A stretch of 64,000 nucleotides of DNA from Rhinocladiella similis. Lineage: Eukaryota > Ascomycota > Eurotiomycetes > Chaetothyriales > Herpotrichiellaceae. Positions 55,590 to 64,000 of the stretch are shown here, in pieces; the stretch's first letter is position 1, and the number at the start of each line of letters is the position of its first letter. The stretch lies in assembly GCA_024082115.1 (NCBI GenBank), contig JAMRYE010000011.1, forward strand, positions 1-64,000, read 5' to 3'. The notes below the pieces were generated by a model that did no database searches, was not told the DNA's origin, and worked only from the letters and a program-made list of their open reading frames with translations. The position numbers and the translations under genes are program-made.

Positions 55590-56537
55590 TCACTCAGCAT
55601 AGTCCAAACTGCCTTTGCCCACAGTCGAAGGTATCGCATCTGGGCCTTTTTGCTGCCGCAGCTTCTCCTCGAATCTGGCGAACTCCTTCATTGCAATTTC
55701 TTCCTCTTCGTCCAATACCTGATTGACACCCTTGACTTCTTCGATATAATGCATCAACATCGATTCGATGCCATTCTTGAGAGTCACTGTACTAGAGTCG
55801 CAGGTCCGACAAGCGCCGCGGAGTTTGAGCAACACCATGCCATCCTCGAAACCGCGGAACTCAATATCACCTCCGTCCTCTTGAATAGCCGGTCTGATTC
55901 GCGTCTCCAGTAGCTCTTTAATCATTGCCACCACCTCGTCATCATCATCGTTGGCTGCCAGGGAGTCTTCGCCTGCGCCTTCCTGGCCGTCTGCGGTGGT
56001 AGACTTGTCCACCGTGTTGACAATGGCCTCTCCTGACGTGATTGCCTCTGTGATGAGACTGAAAACCTCAGGCTTGATATGGATCCAGTTAACATCTTCC
56101 GCCTTGGTCACTGTGATGAAATCGGGGCCGTAGAAGACCGAAGACACTCCGTCCACGTCTAGCAGCTTAGCAGCAAGCGGAGAGGGGTGGGGTGCAGCCA
56201 GGGTCGAGCGAGGAGATGTGTATTCCAAAAAGGTAGAGGGGAAGGATTCTGGGAGTACAGGATGGTTCGGGAGGAATTTGAGTGCCGAGGGATTGGGAGT
56301 GGATTGCGTCTGTATGTAGATTGTGCGACTTGGGAGAGAGGCTGAAGGGGTGTTTTGATAACCAGGCCGCAGTGTCGGGCGGTGACGAGCTTGTGAAGTC
56401 GTGATGGCTGGGATCCGAACAGACTGGTGCACGTTGCGGCAAGCAGCAGTCTTACAAATAGTGTTGAGAGGCTTCGCTCGACACGAACTCCGCAGAGCGT
56501 GCAGTGAGCTTGCCGATACTATGCCGCGCATCTTCAA
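55590..56537 (-). CDS. nfu1: Mitochondrial iron-sulfur cluster scaffold NFU1
   Basis: A single exon of 315 residues. The first 70 residues are basic and Ser/Arg-rich, as expected for a mitochondrial targeting peptide. The Nfu N-terminal domain follows: IYIQTQSTPNPSALKFLP (about 73-90), then LLDVDGVSSVFYGPDFITVT. After an acidic linker, the NifU-type C-terminal domain has IRPAIQEDGGDIEFRGF and the cluster-binding GACRTCDSS with Cys243 and Cys246. It holds or passes 4Fe-4S clusters to lipoyl synthase and respiratory targets in the matrix. MRGIVSAS at codon 3 is an alternative start. It shares a 380-bp upstream region with the zf-HIT gene. Confidence 0.96.
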   Translation of the reverse strand: MKMRGIVSASSLHALRSSCRAKPLNTICKTAACRNVHQSVRIPAITTSQARHRPTLRPGYQNTPSASLPSRTIYIQTQSTPNPSALKFLPNHPVLPESFPSTFLEYTSPRSTLAAPHPSPLAAKLLDVDGVSSVFYGPDFITVTKAEDVNWIHIKPEVFSLITEAITSGEAIVNTVDKSTTADGQEGAGEDSLAANDDDDEVVAMIKELLETRIRPAIQEDGGDIEFRGFEDGMVLLKLRGACRTCDSSTVTLKNGIESMLMHYIEEVKGVNQVLDEEEEIAMKEFARFEEKLRQQKGPDAIPSTVGKGSLDYAE

Positions 56538-56917
56538 TTTGTCTTAAGGGATGTTGTAGAAGTGTGTCTCGATCTCTTAGGTAGAAGTCAACCTAGGTGT
56601 TATAGACTTGACGGAAGAATCTCAACCTTTGCAGTTTAATCCTTCCACAACTTTCCTCGGAACTACTTCATACGGGGCAGGGAAATGACGCAAAGGCGAG
56701 TCACGTGCTTCGCGTGACCTTCCGTCATTTGTCAGCGTTCCTCGCCCAAAGACTGCCCACGTAATTATACTGAGTGCACCAATAATCAATCCGATGATTT
56801 TCGTTACTCGTACAAAAAATCAGCTCCAATCAACTTTGACGGATAGAACACTGACGCTAACACGAATTTCTACTTCCTCTAGGATTATCTATACGACATC
56901 TCCGAGGCATAGTCCTC
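56538..56917. promoter_or_regulatory. Bidirectional promoter region between nfu1 and the zf-HIT gene
   Basis: 380 bases separate two divergent start codons. At 56696-56730 the words gtcacgtgcttcgcgtgac form an imperfect palindrome containing a CACGTG E-box, a plausible bHLH site. The assignment is by position and motif only. Confidence 0.5.
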
Positions 56918-57457
56918 ATGTCCCTTGGACCTTGCGGCATCTGTGGGAGTGTAGACTCCAAGTATCGCTGTCCCTCGTGCAGGGTCACCAGGTTTGAAGA
57001 TCGATGTCTTGTCTTCGAATCGTCCCGTTGACTAGTCCTTTGCAGTTGCTCTCTCTCTTGTTCCAAAATACATAAGGATCAATGTAGCCAGGTTGCATCG
57101 GCAAGCGACCCCGATCCTAGCACGACAACGGCGCGGGACAGTGTTTCCACAGCTAAAGAGAATATTTCTCCTGGGGACAAGCTCTTGCAAGATCCAAGGT
57201 TAACAGAGCTTTTCGACCGATACCCACTTCTACGTCAAAAGCTGAGATCCATCTTCGAAACCACTGCTCATGGCAACAACGAGATCTCGTCCAGCGATCG
57301 TTACCACGGGGTGTCGAAGCCTCCCGCCCAGCGTACTGCGCGTTCATTGCAAAGTCTTGAAAAGGAGCTGACTTCAGACAACGCCGAACGCATCGGTTTG
57401 AAAGCCTTCGCCGATTTGGTGGTCGAAATCAATTCAAAACAAGCCGGAAAAAGATGA
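56918..57457 (+). CDS. zf-HIT zinc-finger protein
   Basis: Exons 56918-56991 and 57046-57457 are joined over a 54-bp intron (GTTTGA...CCTTTGCAG). They sum to 486 nt, 161 residues. The N-terminal HIT finger is complete: CGICGSVDSKYRCPSCRV from exon 1, then SCSLSCSKIHKDQC across the junction, giving the C4...C2-H-C treble-clef pattern. The C-terminal part contains DPRLTELFDRYPLLRQKLRS and a helical tail. Small zf-HIT proteins of this size (Hit1/ZNHIT3 type) act in assembly of box C/D snoRNPs; that role is inferred from size and architecture. It ends 14 bases before the end of the convergent gene. Confidence 0.85.
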
Positions 57458-57471
57458 CTCGGAGTCCTGGC

Positions 57472-59034
57472 TCATGCCGATGGCTGCTCATGACCGGTTG
57501 GTGGCATGACAGGGACCGAAGGGGTATCTGTTGCTTTAAGATGACCGGGTGACCATCTCCAAGGTCTCATAGATCGTGTCCTTCTGGGAACTTGGTTCTC
57601 TACCGGATCTTCGTCATCCAAGTATAAATCGATAAACCTCTCCACGGGCGATCTTCTCCGAAAGATGCCCAGGATGGTTTGACTTCGCTTGAGCTGGGGT
57701 CGGCTGTTGTCCTTTGGCAGCGTCAATGGCGACGAAGCTGTCTTATCGTGGTTTTGACGCCTTGACTCTCGTTCTTGTTCGTTGTCATCATCATCGTCGT
57801 CGTCATCATCATCATCATCTAAAACGTTCAGCGTGAGAGGCCTTCGCTGCTTGTATTTCGATTCAAGGGCTTCAGGGCCTTCTTGAAGCACTTGGATCTC
57901 CAGCTCCCTCCGCAGCTGGTCTTCATATGGCGAACACATCAGGATGGGCGTGGGCGGAGGACTCAGTGTTGCGACAGTTGCGAGGGATCCGGTGTGCGAG
58001 AGAGACGGCACGAGCGAGGATCTTTCGCGATTCTTGATCAATGGTGTGGTGCAATACACTCTTAGACTTTCACTGCGTTTCGGCGGCCCTTCTGCATGAT
58101 TTCCTGGTTGCACAATGACGGTCTTCGGTGCAAGGCTACTGCTGCGGCTTGGTACTTGTTGCGCAGCGGTGAACCCAGTGAAACTCTCAGGTGGAAAAGG
58201 CCAGGACGGCATATTGTCTTGGTTCTCTACAGGGTTGGAATCGTCGGGTTCACTTTCGGTGAAGTACTCTTCCTCGTGAGATCCTTGTCCATTATGGCCA
58301 CTTCCTACTTGTCCCTCCCCAGACCTTGACGACCTTCGCGTAGCGTGAGCGCCTGGTATGGGTGATTGGTTTGGCAAAGCAGGATGGAGCTGCAAGGATA
58401 ACTCGTGGGTTGCAGGTGATTGTGATTCTGGGTAGCGTGGCATGGCATTCGGTTGTACCAGAGAAGCTTCGGAAAGACCTGGTGCTTTGCGTTTCCCACA
58501 TGTATTGCATCTTGCTGGGTTGAGATAAATACTGTTGTGATTCTGCGAGGCGTGCTTCAACTCAACCGCATGGCCCATTTTCTCGACCACAAGCTCGAAT
58601 CCGTTTACCTGGTCTGCCATGTCTTCGTCCGATAGACATAGTAGGCTTTCATTAGACGAGTAAGATGCTTTGCGTGACCCATGGTCTCGCTGACGAGGTG
58701 GCATCTCAGCCGACACGGGGTTTTCTTTGACTTCGAAGGAAAGTCGGTGTTGCGATTTCTCCACGACAGAGTCTGGCGACAAAGGCCGCATCCGCTTCAG
58801 ACCTGACTCGACAGCTTCCACTTCGGCAGCATATTTGTCCACTCGCCGGAACAAGGCGTTGAGATCCAAGTCGTTGTGTCCGTAACAGGACGAGGTCATC
58901 GGCCTCCCAGGGCCGGTTTCGTCTCTCAGTGCCATCTTACAATCTTCTGGCCTCTCACATAGACTGCTAACCTCTGATAAATGTTCGTGTGAAATTGTCG
59001 AAGATTGAAGTTTGGGTAGCTGGGCCGGAGACAA
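57472..59034 (-). CDS. Hypothetical disordered protein with an Asp tract
   Basis: A single frame of 520 residues beginning MSPAQLPKLQSSTISHEHLS. It is mostly Ser/Pro/Glu-rich. Short ordered-looking parts are DLNALFRRVDKYAAEVEAVE near 60, YLNPARCNTCGKRKAPG with a CxxC near 175, and SPYEDQLRRELEIQVLQEGP near 370. A run of about 12 Asp follows near 405, then a basic region (RSQTILGIFRRRSPVERFID). No family is recognised. Single-copy core hypothetical proteins of this style are common in Pezizomycotina. Alternative upstream exons are possible. Confidence 0.6.
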   Translation of the reverse strand: MSPAQLPKLQSSTISHEHLSEVSSLCERPEDCKMALRDETGPGRPMTSSCYGHNDLDLNALFRRVDKYAAEVEAVESGLKRMRPLSPDSVVEKSQHRLSFEVKENPVSAEMPPRQRDHGSRKASYSSNESLLCLSDEDMADQVNGFELVVEKMGHAVELKHASQNHNSIYLNPARCNTCGKRKAPGLSEASLVQPNAMPRYPESQSPATHELSLQLHPALPNQSPIPGAHATRRSSRSGEGQVGSGHNGQGSHEEEYFTESEPDDSNPVENQDNMPSWPFPPESFTGFTAAQQVPSRSSSLAPKTVIVQPGNHAEGPPKRSESLRVYCTTPLIKNRERSSLVPSLSHTGSLATVATLSPPPTPILMCSPYEDQLRRELEIQVLQEGPEALESKYKQRRPLTLNVLDDDDDDDDDDDDNEQERESRRQNHDKTASSPLTLPKDNSRPQLKRSQTILGIFRRRSPVERFIDLYLDDEDPVENQVPRRTRSMRPWRWSPGHLKATDTPSVPVMPPTGHEQPSA

Positions 59035-61666
59035 TCCTACCAGCAGTGGTCTACGATAAAGTTAAGTGAGATGATCGTGGTGCACAGGTTGACAGCTCCA
59101 TTGACAGCCGAGAGATGTTTCCTTGCAGCATTCCTGACCACGCGGCGCAGGCGTGTGACAAGGTCAGTGCTGCAAGGTTTGCAATTCAATCGACACGAGC
59201 TGGATTGTTTTGATGAGATTCAAATGGAATGCGTGATCGATCGTGTCTGCTGCTACCTACTACTACATATTGTACAAAAGGTTCTTTCCTCTTCCCTCAA
59301 GTCGACCAAGGGTGAAGGGTCCGACGGTGGCGTAGCTGAAGGCCCTCATCAGTCCGAGAAACTGATCATCACTTACTTTGCACTTGTGCAGAGACAAGAC
59401 GGGTGGCTTGACACCTCATTATTGCACGTTGGCTGTGGCGTGCGTCACAACACTGGACGAGAGGTTCGAGAGAGTCTCGCTGCAAGATGGCGTTCTTAGA
59501 CCGTGTCGAGGTCGTGGAGCGTTCAGAGATCAATGCCAGGGATCATCGCCTTTACATGACCTGGCTTTCGGTGTCCAAGGAGCGTTGCCTCAAGGTCTAA
59601 GGAGAATGGTTTGTTTCCTTGACAGGTTGGCGATTCTAAAGTTATTTGACCAGAGGCTAATAGACACCGCCGTCTTGACCTGCTCCATGGCCATGGTAGC
59701 GACTATCGGCGGCTCGGAGAATTCTGAGCCGCGGCCAAACCGGCACGCGATCGAGACCACGAAGCGCGAAACTCTCTGCTGCTAAAAAGGGTGAGGCGGC
59801 ACCAGGGAGGAGATTGCAAAACAAGCGGGATGTTAGTTTTGGGTTCGGTGGATGCTGCCCCTGACATGGATTTTTGGTACACCCAAGGCTGACCAGGCCT
59901 CGCGGAGGAGTTGGAAGATGGAGTTGGTTGCGAGTGGTGCTGGTTACAGAAGTGTGTGTGTGTGTGTCGTCTACCTAGGTACGGAGGAAGAGGAGTCTTA
60001 TCGTTGCTGTTGTGGGAATGGTCTAGGGAGGTGTCACAGAGAACCTATGTACAATACCTACTTCCCTAGGTGCAGAATACTGGACATTTTATGGCCTTAG
60101 CGAAACGTCAAGTTGAACGAGGCACTCGGTGCCTACCTAGGTACTTCTTACGATACACCTATAGTAGAGTGTAGGTACAGTAATAAATGGGTGTAGACCA
60201 CTCACCAGCAATTGGGGCCTTTACTATACAGCATGGATGGTGACAACAAGGGCCGGTGGGCGCAACACCCGGCAGAGGATATGGGGGCTTGTGTTGTCGC
60301 CTAAAATCAGGAGCGTAACCACCTTCCTTGCTTGTTCGGGGCATGTCATTAGGGCCTCTGGTGTCCCCATAGCCTACTCCGCGCCTAGGTAGAACATGGT
60401 CAGGTCAGGGCGACGACTACTACGCAGGTTGACGGAGCTCTTCACACCAGTACGGAGTAGTAATGGACACTACTCCCTCTGTAACCGGGCTATGTCTTAG
60501 CGACCCTGCTCGAACTACATAGTCCGTACTGTATTGTACATTGTGCTGATATCGATCAGTAGTACGGAGGATGCGTTCAGAATACAGTAGAGTGTGACGA
60601 CATGCGCTCGTGCGTATAGAGCTCCTGTCGGTGTCCTGCAGCTTGCATGTCCTCGCATACAATAGTGCTCTGCTCCTTGCGCATGGCCTGGTAGTTTCAC
60701 TGATCAGTCCACTTGGTGGTGTTGGTGGCGCCGGGCGGGAGCTGGATCTAGTCACCAATGGACGAGACTGGTGGCTCATCCTTTGGGCTCCCCGGGCTTG
60801 GTGTGTTCATGGGTTCCTCGTCGACTTCGCCCTCCCATCCAACCACCACCAAGATGGTACCTGAAAGCACTAAAATCAGACGTGCAGTAGCCCTTTCACA
60901 TGGCCTACAAACGACCAACAAACACGGCCTACCGAAAGACGCACAAACCCACCGTCACATCCAAACCTCGAACGAACCCCAGACTCGCCGTCCTCCTCGC
61001 ATCCCGATCCCAATGAATCCAAAAGCTCGTCCTCCGACTTCACGTCTTTCCCCCTTCCTGTTCGTCCTCCAGTCAGTCCATCGCTACTCTCCCTCTCAGA
61101 GAGGACCCTCCGCCAATTTGTTGGGCATCACGTATACGGGTTGATACACACACTGCTCTCTTGATTCCGCAAGCCTGTGTGTGTCCAACAAGACCGAACC
61201 TTTCTCTGCCTCTCTCGCTACTCAGCCCCTCCACCCCTCGGCTCCACCAATCCTGGCCGTCGTGAGATTTTCCTCCTCCTACGCTACTTGTCTCGATTGA
61301 CTATTGTGCTTCCGGTTTCATATCTGTCCACTCCTTTCCCCTTCACCACGTTCTGGAGCGAGGAACAGCGTTGCTATCACGACCGGCCATTGGAATCTTC
61401 CCAATCTGGTCACCTTTCATACAGACACCTGGTCCTGTCTCGTCGATCTTGACCAGAAGGGGTCATTCGGGCACAAAGACCCATTCACTTGGCGTCTTGA
61501 TGTCCCAGACACCCATGACCATCCTCCACCATCGTCACCCAGCTGTTTGGTTGTCGACCGCCTTGTGACGGTCTCGTCCCAACGGGATCCAGCTAGACGT
61601 CGTCAATCCCGCGCCATGAGTGATGCCTCGATAGCTTGAGTGCGAACACAAACCCGGTCCAACACC
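59035..61666. other. Long upstream region of the RasGEF gene
   Basis: About 2.6 kb without a confident gene. It contains a (TG)7 tract near 59955, repeated tacctaggtac words near 59980 and 60140, and actccgta words near 60450, all common in fungal intergenic DNA. The last 600 bases are pyrimidine-rich, like a long 5' leader. A small upstream frame (61615-61638, MSDASIA) precedes the start codon. Confidence 0.5.
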
Positions 61667-64000
61667 ATGGAGAACAGATCCACCAGGTATCGCTCCCTCG
61701 ACGCAAAATCAGCGGTGCCTCCCGCAAGGAACCGCGACCGTCACAACTCTGCTCCTACCTCTGATCGACGCAAAGATCAGCCCTCCCGCCATGCTCCTTC
61801 AGCCAAGTCTATTCCTGATGGCGTTCAACGGACATCCAGGCCTCCTCCTCCTCGCCAGGATTCTTTGACCTCTGCAGACCAAAGGACTGCCGTGCGACAC
61901 TCAGATCAACGGTCGACTAGCGATCATTCAGCACAATCCAATCTTGCTTCCCAGGTATGTGTATAGTCGGCGCGTGACCGTGTTCGCTTTCGTTGTCGAC
62001 TTACTCCCCGCGTTGACCACTCACATATTGACAAACGATCTGTTCTAGCCGAGTAACTCGACAACCCCATCATTCAACTTTTTGGTCCTGGGCGCTCAAA
62101 AGTGCGGTAAAAGTGCATTCATCAAGACCGCAATTGACCAAGCAGGCCCTCGGACTTCGACCCAAGTAACCGTCAAGGATCAGTCATACCATATTCAGTT
62201 CATCGAGCTCTCTCTTGACGATGCCGACTTCAGTAGTGAGAGGAGAATCGAGTGGCCCCCTGACGTGAATGGAGCTCCCTTCCCAGAAATCGACGGCGTC
62301 TTTTGTCTCTACAGTGTGTCCGATAAGGAGAGCGTCGCCGATGTACCTACAGCTCTGAGTGCGTGCCCTTCTTCCATGACTGCGATCTAGTTGATAAGCT
62401 GACCAGATGATAAGCTTCCATGACAAAGACCGGTCTGCCATGCATGCTTGTGGCTTCCAAGAGTGATACAAAGCAGGAATCGCGCCAGATCAACCCTCTT
62501 TTCCTCGAGCAAGTTAAGCGCAATCTTGCTAGCGTTGCTATTGCCGAAGTGTCCCTAACGACACCTCAAAGTATCAAACTTTGTTTCCTTAACATGTTGA
62601 ACCGAGTCATCGGTTCTCCTCGTGGTAAGCATGCTCATATCATATCACACTTCCCGTATCCATCCGCAATGCCAGATGCTCTTTCCTCGCGGTTGCTCCT
62701 GCAGAGTAGTAGACCCGTTGGTCGGAGAAGAGGTGCCATTGTCGCACTTTCCCGTCTTCAACGACTCTTCTCGCTCGCTACATAGCTAACTTCTAAGCCA
62801 GCACCTGCACGAACCGGCAAGACACAAAATGTTTCGAGCCAGCCATCAACTCAACGTACCAGGTTAAGAGATTCGTCCCCCAAGAAGTCTCGTAGTCGAA
62901 GTCGCTCCAAAACTCGGTTACAGACCTCCAAGTCTAAAGAGTTTCTCTTGAATTTGTCCATCCGACCAGCTGTGATAGAATCAGCCAACGAAGATAGCGA
63001 GTTGTCTTCGGCAGAAGAACTGACGTCCCCCATGCGAAAGACCAAACTCCGACTCGACACTGCGGCGGCGTCAAGGCCTCAACGTCGGCCCCAAGAACCC
63101 CACACACCTGTGTCTTCTGGTGACTGGGCAAACAAATTGATGTCCCCGGAGCAGACAACAACAGCCACCGTTCCTGAAACACCCGAGTCATACTATGTAA
63201 AATCGATGCTGCGTCCTGCCTCCCCCGATCATGTTGACAGCAAAGCCTACCGGACTTTCCTCAATATGGATGAAGACCCCAATGAGACGTCACCGCGCGG
63301 CGACGCTGAGCAATTGGGTCCTCCATTGAACGCTACGAAAGCCGAGGACAACAGCAAGCAAGAGCTGGGTGTCCCTTTTAAAGAACTGGTGGAAAAGCTA
63401 CTGATACTACCCGCCAACAAGACTGATTCGAAGTTTGTTCCCTCATTCTTATGCTTATATCGTGCATTTGCAACACCAAAACAGCTTCTTGTCGCAATAA
63501 TCGACCAATTCGTGGCTATTGAGAAAAGCAACATGGTCCACTTTTCGAAGGTCGCCGAAATGCTCCGGTATCTGCAGGTACTCGCTCAATGGACTGCCAC
63601 ATATCCGGGCGACTTTGCACAAGGTCCTGCTCGCGAAAAGGCTATTCCCTTTGTGCAGACCATTGAGAAAAGTAAGGTGTTTGCACCTGCCGCAAGAGAG
63701 ATCAGCAATAATCTGGATACTCTGGTTCCTGACGATGATGCCGATTGGGCGTATACTGATCCGCCGAAGAAGACCCCATCCTCATCGGCAAATTCCTTGC
63801 CGTTACTCAATGTGGACGGGTCAAAAGCAGGCCAAAGACCTCTACATGATTCCGATAGCGAGGATGATAATAATGACTCGCCACCTCCTTCAAACACTCC
63901 GTCGACTTCGTCCAGTATGAGTAGGCCATACAACACTTCTAGTCAATCGGCATCTAATGTGATCCAATTGGAGAATGCCAAATTGCAGGCTGAGCATCTC
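61667..64000 (+). CDS. Ras guanine-nucleotide exchange factor with Ras-like GTPase domain (5' part)
   Basis: Exons so far: 61667-61954, 62049-62358, 62415-62624 and 62802 to beyond the window edge. Introns 1-3 are 94, 56 and 177 bp, and the phases agree. A basic disordered N-terminus (MENRSTRYRSLDAKS) is followed by a small GTPase-like domain with a good P-loop, LVLGAQKCGKSAFIK. Switch II is altered (LSLDDADFS). FCLYSVSDKESVADVPTAL and LPCMLVASKSDT follow, with SKSD in place of NKxD. After an Arg/Ser linker comes the RasGEF N-terminal (REM) domain: FKELVEKLLILPANKTDSKF, then FVPSFLCLYRAFATPKQLLV. The catalytic CDC25 domain must lie to the right. The family activates Ras GTPases by nucleotide exchange. 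Confidence 0.85.

Noticed and set aside
1..64000. Search for a Starship captain (DUF3435), NLR or patatin gene, CRISPR array or rRNA
   Set aside because: No frame shows the relevant motifs. The tandem repeats lack spacer structure, so they are not CRISPR.

Overview
The window is nuclear DNA of a filamentous ascomycete (Pezizomycotina). The evidence is short spliceosomal introns (mostly 45-60 bp, GTRNGT donors, CTAAY/CTGAC branch-like sites, YAG acceptors), Zn(II)2Cys6 transcription factors, a PSP1-domain protein, cytosolic ribosomal protein eL15 and mitochondrial NFU1. The class cannot be fixed from the sequence alone.

There are two compartments. From the left edge to about 39-42 kb the DNA is accessory: sparse, many genes are lineage-restricted families, and many are broken. 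It holds a 15-bp minisatellite (1-290), a 5'-truncated ferric reductase relic beside an intact ferric reductase (1.8-3.7 kb), a pseudokinase, a large DUF3723 protein with a Gln/Glu minisatellite (6.2-9.3 kb), a duplicated coiled-coil family (10.7-12.2 kb), three BTB/POZ genes (13.5-18.9 kb), fragments of a phospholipase A2 and a metzincin protease, and a PD-(D/E)XK nuclease-like protein (20-21.5 kb). Further right are a fungus-specific gene with stop codons (22-24 kb), a three-exon gene between inverted arrays of 11-bp repeats (26-28 kb), a short C2H2 plus Zn2Cys6 regulator (30 kb), a Ras-like protein without a P-loop (34 kb) and several hypothetical genes. Ferric reductase plus DUF3723 is a combination known as cargo of giant Starship elements. 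No captain recombinase (DUF3435) is in the window, so this is at most an internal or distal part, or a remnant, of such an element.

From about 42 kb to the right edge the DNA looks like ordinary core chromosome. In order: a Zn2Cys6 transcription factor with microsatellite-filled introns, a gene with an 8-T homopolymer frameshift, eL15, a 269-residue hypothetical protein, a PSP1-domain protein, NFU1, a zf-HIT protein, a disordered hypothetical protein, and the 5' part of a RasGEF that carries its own Ras-like GTPase domain.

The most interesting items are the Starship-like gene association, the 11-bp phased inverted repeats around an intact unknown gene, the pseudo-enzymes (kinase and GTPase), the dispersed fragments that link distant parts of the accessory block, and two near-perfect long palindromes at 33.1 and 41.5 kb. 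Exon structures below were built by hand. Where exon lengths sum to a multiple of three and the family frame continues across each junction, this is stated.
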